Below are positions 43,823-52,308 of a stretch of DNA of 64,000 nt, piece after piece. Source of the DNA: Pseudomonas sp. PB106 (GTDB taxonomy: Bacteria > Pseudomonadota > Gammaproteobacteria > Pseudomonadales > Pseudomonadaceae). The notes under the pieces were generated by a model. That model saw only the letters and a list, made by a program, of their open reading frames with translations. It made no database searches and had not been told where the DNA came from. Positions within the stretch are counted from its first letter, which is position 1. Each line of letters opens with the position of its first letter. The stretch is taken from contig NZ_RWIM01000017.1 of the NCBI RefSeq assembly GCF_009764645.1, positions 62,001 to 126,000 of the forward strand, read 5' to 3'. Both the position numbers and the translations under genes were made by a program.

Positions 43823-44263
43823 TCATGCGACGCGGCGTTCCAGCAGACGATCCGAGCCACCTTCGGCAACGCGGCGTTCGAGCAGACGATCCGAGCCACC
43901 TTCGGCGACGCGGCGTTCGAGCAGACGATCCGAGCCACCTTCAGCAACGCGGCGTTCGATCAGACGATCCGAGCCACCTTCGGCAACGCGGCGTTCGATA
44001 AGACGATCCGAGCCACCTTCGGCGACGCGGCGTTCGAGCAGACGATCCGAGCCACCTTCGGCGACGCGGCGTTCGAGCAGACGATCCGAGCCACCTTCAG
44101 CAACGCGGCGTTCGAGCAGACGATCCGAACCGCCCTCAGCCACACGGCTTTCAATCAGCTTGTCCGAACCGCCTTCGGCGATCATGGTGTGAGCCGGGGT
44201 GGCGGCAAAAGCGTTAATTGCAAAAACCGAGAAAGCGATGCTGAGGATGGTTTGGCGTTTCAT
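43823..44263 (-). CDS. Exported 13-residue tandem-repeat protein (so-called phage infection protein)
   Basis: A 146-residue protein. A signal peptide (MKRQTILSIAFSVFAINAFA, cleavage ATPAHT) is followed by nine tandem units of AEGGSDRLLERRV, the first degenerate (AEGGSDKLIESRV), with I/L variation at one site. The repeat is 39 bases, so several frames on both strands stay open and are artefacts. Similar Pseudomonas proteins are labelled phage infection protein without solid evidence. Alternating acidic/basic pattern suggests an extended or helical surface. Its start lies behind an RBS hairpin. Confidence 0.85.
   Translation of the reverse strand: MKRQTILSIAFSVFAINAFAATPAHTMIAEGGSDKLIESRVAEGGSDRLLERRVAEGGSDRLLERRVAEGGSDRLLERRVAEGGSDRLIERRVAEGGSDRLIERRVAEGGSDRLLERRVAEGGSDRLLERRVAEGGSDRLLERRVA
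43825..44179. repeat. 39-bp tandem repeat array, nine copies
   Basis: In-frame minisatellite within the exported protein gene. Copies are nearly identical at nucleotide level (the AGACGATCCGAGCCACCTTC core recurs), so recent expansion or gene conversion is likely, and copy number may differ among strains. Confidence 0.93.
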
Positions 44264-44272
44264 GATCGTGTG

Positions 44273-44300
44273 CTCCAGAAGGTTGTTTGTTTGTCTGGAG
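44273..44300 (-). promoter_or_regulatory. RBS-enclosing hairpin of the repeat-protein gene
   Basis: On the minus-strand transcript CTCCAGA pairs with TCTGGAG across a 14-base A/C-rich loop; the GGAG of the 3' arm is the Shine-Dalgarno site, 9 bases before the ATG at 44263. Translation could be controlled by opening this stem. Confidence 0.55.
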
Positions 44301-44431
44301 CCGATCTTACGCCGCGGATTTTTTATGAGAACTTCATTGGCGTGATGGTGACTATCGACGCCAACGATGGAGCAGTTCTGTACTCTATTTACGTCCAAGG
44401 CCAAAGTCGGATGATGGGCGTCGGATACGGC

Positions 44432-45523
44432 CTAGACTCTTAGATCCAGCGGAAGCTGACTTAGCCCTTCGCTCGAAATGTGCAGCAGATATCGCTGTGA
44501 GTGGTACAAAACCTTATCATCGCCCTTGCCGACAATATTGGCGAAACAGAGGAACCGAAGCTCTGCATGTAACAGTTTTATGTCTAAGAGCTTCAGGTCG
44601 TTAGCACTGCGATGTTCGGATGTGGCAGCGTGGAGGGTGATCGTGCAGCAGTAATTCAAAAGCGCAAGAATTCCATAGTATTTGTCCGTTGGTATGTCGA
44701 ATTTTTTAGTCTGTTGGCGACCGTGTTCATCAAACCAGGCGAAGGATTTAGTCTGCCTTATTTCGTCACTGCTAAGCGTGTAATCCAGCACGTTCAAGTA
44801 TTCGCAAAGCTTTTTAGTAATGTCGACAAGGTGGATGTAATGGAGCGTTGGCTCGAATTTAGAAGGTGCCTCCCTGCGCTTTGCGAGCTCTTGGATTGAC
44901 GGCATCAGATGCGCAAGATGACCGAGCGCAGAGTCGATATTCGAAGTGACGTTAGCGATTACAGTTTCATTCGCTTCATTGGCACCTTTCAGATGAGTCG
45001 AATCGCAGAAAACGATGGAGTGGAAGGCCTGATTGACCCTCAGTTTTATTTTTTTCTGAGGCGCCAGTTCTATTTCGCCGATGGAGTCGATGTACTCGAC
45101 GATTCCTTTCCTTTGTCCATGAAAAGCATCGAGTCTGTTCTTTGACTCGGCGGCTTCAATCTGGGCGGCCGTTTGCTGTGTGCTGTGCAGCCTGCTGATA
45201 AAAACACCTACGGGAATCGTGAGCGACAGTAGCGCGAGCGGGAATTTGCTGATTTCGACAAATTTGTCGAAGCCTTCCGCTGTAAACGCAAGTTCGTAGC
45301 CGCTCCAGCAAATAACACCGGTTACCAGAAAGTAAGTCAGGATGAGGCATAGCCAGAACCTCAGTGGCCACTGCGACGCCAGCCCAAGACGCGGATTCAA
45401 GTAATAGGGGAAATTGTAAAACGTGGCGCCTTTGTCGCTTGAACTTGCGCTGAGAATCGGAAACGGTATCAACAGGAGCAGGGGGGCAGAAGGCAAGGTA
45501 GTAAGAAATTTGCAGCAGTACAT
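44432..45523 (-). CDS. Two-TM membrane protein with cytosolic helical domain, unrecognised
   Basis: A 363-residue protein. A poorly conserved-looking N-terminus is followed by two TM helices (about 57-74 and 93-110), then FISRLHSTQQTAAQI, a charged segment, and a ~230-residue helical cytosolic domain. The RLHSTQQT spacing after TM2 resembles two-TM effectors seen with some retrons and defence systems; no reverse transcriptase is nearby. The start at 45523 has AAAGG abutting the ATG, so the true start may lie further in. Codon use and GC are lower than those of flanking genes. Divergent from the 624-residue gene. Confidence 0.7.
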   Translation of the reverse strand: MYCCKFLTTLPSAPLLLLIPFPILSASSSDKGATFYNFPYYLNPRLGLASQWPLRFWLCLILTYFLVTGVICWSGYELAFTAEGFDKFVEISKFPLALLSLTIPVGVFISRLHSTQQTAAQIEAAESKNRLDAFHGQRKGIVEYIDSIGEIELAPQKKIKLRVNQAFHSIVFCDSTHLKGANEANETVIANVTSNIDSALGHLAHLMPSIQELAKRREAPSKFEPTLHYIHLVDITKKLCEYLNVLDYTLSSDEIRQTKSFAWFDEHGRQQTKKFDIPTDKYYGILALLNYCCTITLHAATSEHRSANDLKLLDIKLLHAELRFLCFANIVGKGDDKVLYHSQRYLLHISSEGLSQLPLDLRV

Positions 45524-45638
45524 CCTTTAACATCTGGTGGCCTTGGCAAAATGAAGGCATTCTGACATCGCTTGAGGGGGACTGCCATCGGCGGTTTCTC
45601 TCACGCTATTCTGAATTTGCCAAAGTCAGGAAGACTTA

Positions 45639-47513
45639 ATGCTAACCCCAGACATCACTGAGAATAACCGCTCTTCCGAGAAGCCTCTCGCGCCAGAGAA
45701 CATAGTCCAGATCATAGAGACTCATCGGAAAGTCGGCACCATTGCGTACTTCAACCGCACTCCCGAGCCAGATCCATTGAATTGGACGTTGATTCAACAA
45801 GACCTCGACTCGGGTAAACGAGAATTAGGTGCGGAATCAGGCAACGCTTCACAAATCAAGCACTATCTGATGCAGGAGCTAACGAAATCGGATCGCGATT
45901 TATCCGCACTCAATTATCTGATCCAGAAGTTTGATGCGTATGTTCACGAACACTGGAGTGACTTCGAAGATGAACTCTGTGATCAAGCGGCGAGATTAGT
46001 CTGCCAATACAACCCGGAAATTGAAGCATTCACTCGGCTGCTGGTGTCGTGGCCATTGCTGAAGTCAAACCAATTGCTCCTCGAACGACTCATCACAGAC
46101 TTCCACGCTAATACTTCAGAGCGATCACAGCGTTTGTCCGCCTTAGGCATGCTTGTGGGTTCCACCGAGCACTTGCGTGGAATCCTTTTGACCACGTTGG
46201 ATACCGCTAAGGACTCGCGGGGCAAAACCAATCAGCTCACGCGTTTTGCTGAACTGGCGCGTAAATGGTCACCCGACGCTCCTTGGGCCCAATTAGTTGC
46301 CTGGATCATCTGTGACGAACCTCGACCGTCTTCCGGACTTTTCTACGGTCATGCAACGAAACTGCAATACGTTTGGGAGCAGTTGGGCTATGTCGGCTTT
46401 CGGCCTTGGGGTCCAGCGGCGAACGTTTCGCTCAGCGAGTTTTCTCCTGAAACAGAATCCGCATGGCGTCGCCAACTGCAGTGCCTCATTGGAGATGATC
46501 TCGCTTTGAAGAAAGCGGTCACTGAATTGCTGCTCTGGTTTGGTGGCACGGATTACGACCATTCGATCATTTTCGCACTGGCGGAATTGTGGGGGGATCA
46601 ACTCGGTGCAGCTTTGGCCGAACTTCACTGCCACCCGGCTTCATTGGTGCGATTACGTGCAGAGACACTTCAAGGTCTGATCAGTGAAGTGCCAAATGCT
46701 GGCCAGTTGCTTCTCCAAGCCCAGAGCCATCGCTTGGGCTTGGCGCCGCCGGTTGGGAGCGCTCTGGCCCGGACCTGGATTGGAGATGTTCAGATTGAGC
46801 AGCTCATTGAGAGAGAGCTCGAAGCGTGCGCACGTTCTTTCGGCAATTTAGTGCCAGCCACTGCAGGCAGCGGTGAGGAAAATCTGGCAGCCACCTTATT
46901 CGCCAATCTCGCGTCATCCTTCCTTAATATCAACACTGCTTTGCAGCGACTTGCTAGTCAACGTAAAGACAACGAATACCTGCAATTCACTTTGCAGTAT
47001 CGAATGGTTGGTAAACCTGAAGAGGGGGCTCCCAGTCTGGGAGCCACGCGTTTTTCCACTGATGTCTGTTTGATTTTTCAGGCGCAGGAAGCCGGGAATG
47101 CGAGTTTCACCGAGAGAGGCACGTTGATACAGGCTAAACGTATGTTTGGTGGTGATCCTGTTGCGAAGCCCGAAACCTATTCGGTAAAACCTACGCAGTT
47201 GAGCGACATGGTCAAGCAAACACTGGAAAGCTACCTTCTGCTTATCGGGCCTTTTGAGTCGGCGCCCATGCCCGTGATTCCGGCCCAGCTATATCTCGAT
47301 CTGATAAAGCGCGGAGCCACTACTTCACGTATCAAACCAGCTCTTGCTGATCAGATCGGGCGTGGGCTGGCCAGTTGGTTGCTTTATGAAGTGATTGGCC
47401 TGTGGGCCGGAGATCCAAGAACTACAGTTGTAAAAAAGGCCTTGGGCGGCCCGGGTCGTGGGCCGTTCATGTTGGCGGAGCTCAGCGCGGAAAAAGTACT
47501 GGTTCGACCTTGA
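45639..47513 (+). CDS. Large protein with helical N-region and PD-(D/E)XK-like C-terminal domain, unrecognised
   Basis: A 624-residue cytosolic protein. Residues 1 to about 430 are predicted helical, with HEAT-like pairs (e.g. ALAELHCHPASLVRLRAETL). The C-terminal part carries D475 in FSTDVCLIF and, 23 residues later, Q498-A-K500 in ERGTLIQAKRMF, a spacing and context like variant (QxK) PD-(D/E)XK nucleases, followed by TQLSDMVKQTLESYLLL and PVIPAQLY. Nuclease activity is inference. AGGAAGAC ribosome site precedes the ATG at 45639. AT-richer than its surroundings; terminator follows. Confidence 0.72.
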   Translation: MLTPDITENNRSSEKPLAPENIVQIIETHRKVGTIAYFNRTPEPDPLNWTLIQQDLDSGKRELGAESGNASQIKHYLMQELTKSDRDLSALNYLIQKFDAYVHEHWSDFEDELCDQAARLVCQYNPEIEAFTRLLVSWPLLKSNQLLLERLITDFHANTSERSQRLSALGMLVGSTEHLRGILLTTLDTAKDSRGKTNQLTRFAELARKWSPDAPWAQLVAWIICDEPRPSSGLFYGHATKLQYVWEQLGYVGFRPWGPAANVSLSEFSPETESAWRRQLQCLIGDDLALKKAVTELLLWFGGTDYDHSIIFALAELWGDQLGAALAELHCHPASLVRLRAETLQGLISEVPNAGQLLLQAQSHRLGLAPPVGSALARTWIGDVQIEQLIERELEACARSFGNLVPATAGSGEENLAATLFANLASSFLNINTALQRLASQRKDNEYLQFTLQYRMVGKPEEGAPSLGATRFSTDVCLIFQAQEAGNASFTERGTLIQAKRMFGGDPVAKPETYSVKPTQLSDMVKQTLESYLLLIGPFESAPMPVIPAQLYLDLIKRGATTSRIKPALADQIGRGLASWLLYEVIGLWAGDPRTTVVKKALGGPGRGPFMLAELSAEKVLVRP

Positions 47514-47546
47514 TTACTGAAAGCTGAGTCCAAAAGCGATCAGAGC

Positions 47547-47575
47547 GCCCGGTCAATCTACCGGGCGTCTTTTTG
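47547..47575 (+). terminator. Terminator after the 624-residue gene
   Basis: CGCCCGGT-6-ACCGGGCG followed by TCTTTTT. It also marks the right limit of the AT-richer island. Confidence 0.92.
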
Positions 47576-47607
47576 AGGCGTTGGTGCGACAAAGACGTGT
47601 ATTGGGT

Positions 47608-48177
47608 TCAGCGACTTATCGCACGCACGCACAACTCCCCGGCAGCCCGCGTCAGCGCCAGTTCATGCAACGCATCCTTGGTCAGTCCGCTGCGTGCCTC
47701 GGCCAGCCATGTCGGGCAATTGGGGTCCTGGCGATAGGGCGTGAATTCGGCGTACTGCTGCAATAGACGGGTTTGCAGTTCGTCCAGCTGCGGGCGGATC
47801 TGCCTGGCGAGATCCGGGCGCGGCGTATCCGGTGCTGCACCGACGGCTTGCCACTGTGCGAGCAAACCGTATTGCACCAGTTTGTTCGCCTCCATTTGTG
47901 CGGCGAGCAGTTGCGCCACGTCTTCCGGGTCGAGCTTGCGCTCGCTGGCCAGCGTGCGCGCATTGGCGATCACCTGCGCTTCTCGAGGGCTGTCCTGAAT
48001 CGGCTTGCCGCTGTCCCATTTGGTCAGTGCGACGAGATCGCCGATGTTGAGGCGTTCGTTGAGTGTTTCCAGCAAGGGTTTCAGCGCTTGCGGTTGGCTG
48101 GCTGTCGGGGCTGCCTGGGCGGTCGCGGCGCAGAGCACGAAGAGCGTGCCGGTCAGCACGTGGGGCAAGCGGGGCAT
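47608..48177 (-). CDS. Periplasmic chorismate mutase (AroQ gamma class)
   Basis: A 189-residue chorismate mutase with a signal peptide (cleavage near AQAAPTAS). The mature protein is all-helical: LLETLNERLNIGDLVALTKWDSGKPIQDSPREAQVI supplies active-site Arg, Lys and Arg residues, and two cysteines (NCPTW, LCVRAI) can form the disulfide of *AroQ enzymes. It converts chorismate to prephenate outside the cytosol; the reason in Pseudomonas is unclear. Start at 48177 (MPRLPHVLTG). Confidence 0.9.
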   Translation of the reverse strand: MPRLPHVLTGTLFVLCAATAQAAPTASQPQALKPLLETLNERLNIGDLVALTKWDSGKPIQDSPREAQVIANARTLASERKLDPEDVAQLLAAQMEANKLVQYGLLAQWQAVGAAPDTPRPDLARQIRPQLDELQTRLLQQYAEFTPYRQDPNCPTWLAEARSGLTKDALHELALTRAAGELCVRAISR

Positions 48178-48335
48178 GGACAAAGCCTCTTTGAAGGAAA
48201 TGGACGTGGGCGGTTATTTAACACAGCCGGGCGCCGACAATAAACGTCGCTGTGAAATGTTAATTGCACCCCGCAGGCAACTCACCGAAGCTATCCTGTC
48301 TTAGCCCTCCCGCCGTCGAGATGGACCTCCAGTCA

Positions 48336-49694
48336 ATGCAAACCCCCGCTGCCGTCAAACCCCTCTGGCAAACCTACCTGCTGTTCCTCGCGCCGATGGT
48401 GCTGTCGAATTTTTTGCAGTCGATGTCGGGCACGGTCAACAGCATCTACATCGGCCAGATGCTCGGTACGCAGGCGTTGGCGGCGGTGTCCGGGATGTTT
48501 CCTATCGTGTTCTTCTTTATCGCGCTGGTGATTGGCCTTGGCGCCGGTGCCGGTGTGCTGATCGGCCAGGCGTGGGGCGCGCGTGAGCCGCACATGGTCA
48601 AGGCGATTGCCGGGGCGACGCTGTTGCTCGGCGTGCTGATTGGTCTGGTCGCGGCGGTGCTCGGCAGCGTTTTTGCGCGCCAGGCGCTGACCGGTCTGGG
48701 GACACCTTCGGATGTGCTCGATGATGCGGTGGCGTATGCCCATGTGATGCTGTGGATCTTGCCGTCGCTGCTGGTGTTTGTGCTGTTCACGCAATTGCTG
48801 CGCGGGGTGAGCGATACCTTGTCGCCGCTGTTGGCGTTGATCGTGTCGACGTCGGTCGGTCTGGCACTGACGCCCGCGTTGATTCGCGGTTGGTTCGGCT
48901 TGCCGCAACTGGGCATTCAGAGCGCGGCGTACGCGGGGCTGGCCGGTAACCTGGCGGCGATGGCGTGGCTGGCGTGGCGACTGATTCGCAAGGGCCACCC
49001 GCTGGCGCCCGACCGCGAGTTCTTCGCCGCACTACGACTCAACGGGGCGATTCTCGGCAAGGTGCTGCGCATCGGCCTGCCGACCGGCGTGCAGATGATT
49101 GTGCTGTCGCTGTCGGAGCTGGTGATTCTGGCGCTGGTCAACCAGCACGGCTCGCAAGCGACGGCGGCGTATGGCGCGGTGACGCAGATCGTCAACTACG
49201 TGCAGTTCCCGGCGTTGTCGATTGCGATCACCGCGTCGATCCTCGGCGCGCAGGCGATTGGCGCCGGGCAACTGGAGCGCATGGCGCCAATTCTGCGCAC
49301 CGGGTTGCTGATCAACGTGTGCCTGACCGGCGGCCTGATCGTGATGGGTTATCTGCTCTCGCACTGGCTGCTGGGGCTGTTCCTCACCGAAGAGCCAACC
49401 CGGGTGTTGGCTGAACATCTGCTGCACATCATGTTGTGGAGCCTGCTGGTGTTCGGCTTTCAGGCGATCATCGGCGGCATCATGCGCGCCAGCGGCACAG
49501 TGCTGGTGCCGGTGGTGATCGCGATTGTCTGCGTGGTCGGCGTGCAGTTGCCGGCGGCGTATTGGCTGGATGCGCAATATGGATTGCAGGGCGTGTGGAT
49601 GGCGTTTCCGGTGGCGTACCTGAGCATGCTGGTGTTGCAGACGCTGTATTACAAACTGGTCTGGCGCCATCAGAAAATCGAGCGGCTGGTGTAG
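48336..49694 (+). CDS. MATE family efflux transporter
   Basis: A 452-residue MATE (NorM-like) permease with twelve predicted TM helices. VNSIYIGQMLGTQALAAVSG and the second-half SIAITASILGAQAIGAGQ are conserved. Cation-coupled export of drugs or metabolites. Start taken at 48336 (MQTPAAVKPL); the ATG at 48321 is an alternative and ribosome sites are weak for both. Confidence 0.9.
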   Translation: MQTPAAVKPLWQTYLLFLAPMVLSNFLQSMSGTVNSIYIGQMLGTQALAAVSGMFPIVFFFIALVIGLGAGAGVLIGQAWGAREPHMVKAIAGATLLLGVLIGLVAAVLGSVFARQALTGLGTPSDVLDDAVAYAHVMLWILPSLLVFVLFTQLLRGVSDTLSPLLALIVSTSVGLALTPALIRGWFGLPQLGIQSAAYAGLAGNLAAMAWLAWRLIRKGHPLAPDREFFAALRLNGAILGKVLRIGLPTGVQMIVLSLSELVILALVNQHGSQATAAYGAVTQIVNYVQFPALSIAITASILGAQAIGAGQLERMAPILRTGLLINVCLTGGLIVMGYLLSHWLLGLFLTEEPTRVLAEHLLHIMLWSLLVFGFQAIIGGIMRASGTVLVPVVIAIVCVVGVQLPAAYWLDAQYGLQGVWMAFPVAYLSMLVLQTLYYKLVWRHQKIERLV

Positions 49695-49786
49695 GCGCTG
49701 CCGCAGCGGGTGGATATTTTGCTGTTATCCGAGCAGAAAGCATCGTAGGTTACGCGCCATAACTATAAGGACGTTTGAGGGTGTAA

Positions 49787-50785
49787 ATGGGGGCTTTTCG
49801 GCTGCTACTGGCGGTGCTGGTAGCTGTTTCACATATGGGCGTAACCTTTTACGGGCTCAATCCCGGCGTGGTAGCGGTGATTTCCTTTCTGATCATCAGC
49901 GGTTTCGTCATGACCTCGCTGATCGAGCGTAACTACTGCTCGACGAGCAAATTCCCCGCGTTCTATCTGGACAGGGCCTTGCGTCTGTATCCGCAGTTTT
50001 TGTTTTATTTCATCGCGTCGTGCATCGTGGTGCATGAGCTGATGCCCGGTTCCGCACCTGACCTCGAATTGACGGTGCCGCGCGTTGTCGCGAGCCTGAC
50101 CATCGTGCCGCTGGATTTCTCCATGTTCGGGATTTCGAGCGTGTGGATTCTGCCGCCCGCGTGGTCGCTGGGGCTGGAGATGTGTTTTTACCTGGTAATT
50201 CCTTTCCTGCTTGTCTTCAAGTGGCGCGGCGCTGCGTTCGTCTTGTCTGTCGGCGTATTTCTGCTGGCGTGTTTCGCTTACATCAACACGGATTACTATG
50301 GCTATCGCTTGTTGCCGGGCGTGCTGTTCATGTTTTTGTGCGGCAGCTATTTGTACAAAGCCAACCGCAGAGGGCTGGCGGTGGTGGCTGCGACCGCGAT
50401 CGGTGCGGGACTGCTGCTTGCGGCGATCATGGCGGGCGTGATTGAACGCCAGCCTTTCAACGCCGAGGTGACGCTGGGCACGGCGCTGGGTATCCCGGCG
50501 GTGTATTGGCTGAGCCGGCTCAAATATCACCGTCTCGACGAGTTTCTCGGGAATCTCAGCTATGGCGTGTTTCTCAATCACTTTGTGCTGATTTACGCGC
50601 TGCACGGTTTCTGGTCGGGGACGTACGATGCAGCAATCATTCTGGCTGTGTTGCTGGTCGCTTTTTTGTGCAGCGGTCTGACTTACTACTGCATCGAGCG
50701 GCCAGCGTTGAAATTGCGCCATCGGCTTCGGGCAGGTATGCGGCCGGGCGCCGCTGATGTTCGCTACGCTGAAGCCCTGGTCTGA
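49787..50785 (+). CDS. Membrane acyltransferase (Acyl_transf_3/OafA-like)
   Basis: A 332-residue integral membrane acyltransferase with about ten TM helices. The N-terminal core FRLLLAVLVAVSHMG contains the catalytic His of the family, and FYLDRALRLYPQF is the R-x10-H-like cytosolic motif region. Acts on cell-surface sugars or lipids; target unknown. The C-terminal SGNH domain of longer OafA proteins is absent. Confidence 0.85.
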   Translation: MGAFRLLLAVLVAVSHMGVTFYGLNPGVVAVISFLIISGFVMTSLIERNYCSTSKFPAFYLDRALRLYPQFLFYFIASCIVVHELMPGSAPDLELTVPRVVASLTIVPLDFSMFGISSVWILPPAWSLGLEMCFYLVIPFLLVFKWRGAAFVLSVGVFLLACFAYINTDYYGYRLLPGVLFMFLCGSYLYKANRRGLAVVAATAIGAGLLLAAIMAGVIERQPFNAEVTLGTALGIPAVYWLSRLKYHRLDEFLGNLSYGVFLNHFVLIYALHGFWSGTYDAAIILAVLLVAFLCSGLTYYCIERPALKLRHRLRAGMRPGAADVRYAEALV

Positions 50786-50878
50786 GCGCAGGTACGCGAC
50801 GTTGCAACTGGCGTAACCGGCGGATGTTTGCTTAAGTCAATCGAGGCCCTCGACGTCAAGCGCCGCCCGGAGAATCCC

Positions 50879-51436
50879 ATGTCGATCCGATTGCTGCTGG
50901 CAGCCGCGTTTGTCCTGTGCGCCATCCCCGCTGCGCAGGCTGTCGAGTACACCCGGGTCAACACCCACGCCAGTCAGATCAGTTTCACCTACAACCAGAT
51001 GGGCTCGCGGATGTACGGCACCTTCGCCAGGTTCGAGGCGACGCTGGATTTCGACACTGAGCATCTCGACCGCGCCCACACCACCTTGCACATCGACCTC
51101 ACCAGCATCGACGCCGGCAGCGAAGACGCCAACGCCGAACTGGTGAAACCGGCGTGGTTCGACACGGCAAAATTTCCCGTGGCAGTGTTCGAATCGAGCC
51201 ACTTCACCGAGGTCGCCGAGAACCGCTATCTGATTGCCGGCCAACTGACCCTCAAAGGCATTACCCGCGATGTGCAAGTACCGGTGGAATTGAAACCGGA
51301 CAGCGCCATCGGCATTTTTGACGGCGAACTGCTGCTCAAACGCGAAGAGTTCGGCCTCGGCGCGGGGGAGTGGGCGGACAGCGTGGTGTCCAAGGACATC
51401 GCCATCAAGTTCAAGGTGGTGGCGCCCCAGCAGTGA
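50879..51436 (+). CDS. YceI family periplasmic protein
   Basis: A 185-residue YceI-like lipocalin. The signal peptide (cleaved after ...IPAAQA) precedes a beta-barrel (VNTHASQISFTYNQMG, GELLLKREEFGLGAGEWADSVVSKDIAIKFK) that binds isoprenoid lipids in homologues. No YodB-like cytochrome is adjacent. Start at 50879 with CCCGGAGA. Confidence 0.9.
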   Translation: MSIRLLLAAAFVLCAIPAAQAVEYTRVNTHASQISFTYNQMGSRMYGTFARFEATLDFDTEHLDRAHTTLHIDLTSIDAGSEDANAELVKPAWFDTAKFPVAVFESSHFTEVAENRYLIAGQLTLKGITRDVQVPVELKPDSAIGIFDGELLLKREEFGLGAGEWADSVVSKDIAIKFKVVAPQQ

Positions 51437-51495
51437 GTCCGTTGGCTGGGGTGACAAGGTATGATGTCGCGGTTTTCTGCCGGAGTTCACCCGCC

Positions 51496-52182
51496 ATGCC
51501 ACGCATCACCCACTACAAATCCCCTTGCCCGGAAGGCGTCAACAGCCAGATTCTGCAGATGGTCGTCGACTACCTGACGGACATCAGCGCCGTGGGCCTG
51601 GGCCCGAGCAATCTGCTCTACAACGTCTATCAGTACGCGGTCGGCTATGAGGTGCATCTGTATCTGGAAGCGTTGAATGGCGAGAAGGGCACCGAGGTGG
51701 AGTTGTTGGTGGCGACTGATGAGGATGATCCCGAGCAGGTCATCGGTTTCCTCCTGTACCTGCCGGTGCAGGGCGATTGGGAAGCCTGCAGCGTCGCCTA
51801 CATGGCAGTGCGCGAAGGGCACCGGCGCCAGGGTGTGGCGCGGGCGATGATTGCTGAAATGGTTGGCCGCTATCCCCATGCCGAACTGGGGTGCACGGTC
51901 GGCAAAGTCCCGTATTTCGAAGCGATGGATTTTGAAGTGATCGGCTCGCGTGAGACCCAAGTGCTGATGAGCACACGGCACTATCGCAGCAACGGCTTGC
52001 GCGGATTTATCGATACCACGCCGATCTACCGTTCGCTGGAAGTGCAGCAGATTCACACCTATCTGCTCCAGAAAAACAGCAAGCGCGCGATGCTCGATGC
52101 CGAGAAACAGCGGGATCGGCACCTTGATCAAACCACTCGCCACACCGAAGAGTTTGTCCGCCAGCGCCTGACGCTGCACTGA
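51496..52182 (+). CDS. GNAT family N-acetyltransferase with C-terminal extension
   Basis: A 228-residue protein. The acetyltransferase core (EGHRRQGVARAMIAEM as acyl-CoA loop) is followed by a ~70-residue helical tail (YLLQKNSKRAMLDAEKQ...) not typical of short GNATs. The acceptor is unknown. Start at 51496 (MPRITHYKSPC). Confidence 0.82.
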   Translation: MPRITHYKSPCPEGVNSQILQMVVDYLTDISAVGLGPSNLLYNVYQYAVGYEVHLYLEALNGEKGTEVELLVATDEDDPEQVIGFLLYLPVQGDWEACSVAYMAVREGHRRQGVARAMIAEMVGRYPHAELGCTVGKVPYFEAMDFEVIGSRETQVLMSTRHYRSNGLRGFIDTTPIYRSLEVQQIHTYLLQKNSKRAMLDAEKQRDRHLDQTTRHTEEFVRQRLTLH

Positions 52183-52204
52183 GGCGTGGACTGTTCGCAT
52201 AGCC

Positions 52205-52298
52205 CCTTGTAGGCCTTCGCCTGCTCGCGATAGCGGTGCGTCAGTCGAATCATCAATAACTGATAGACCGCTATCGCGAGCAGGCGAAGGTCTACAGG
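52205..52298. repeat. REP pair, TTCGCCTGCTCGCGATAGCGG type
   Basis: CCTTGTAGGCCTTCGCCTGC and its inverted copy (with one mismatch) between convergent genes. Confidence 0.9.
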
Positions 52299-52308
52299 TT
52301 CTGCGGGG

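Noticed and set aside
43797..44443. Two plus-strand open frames through the 39-bp repeat array
   Set aside because: The repeat length is a multiple of three, so all frames without a stop in one unit stay open; the minus frame has signal peptide and RBS.
45156..45560. 134-codon frame overlapping the start of the two-TM gene
   Set aside because: No domain sense; but its ATG precedes and overlaps the weakly supported start, so a frameshift at the 5' end of the two-TM gene cannot be fully excluded.
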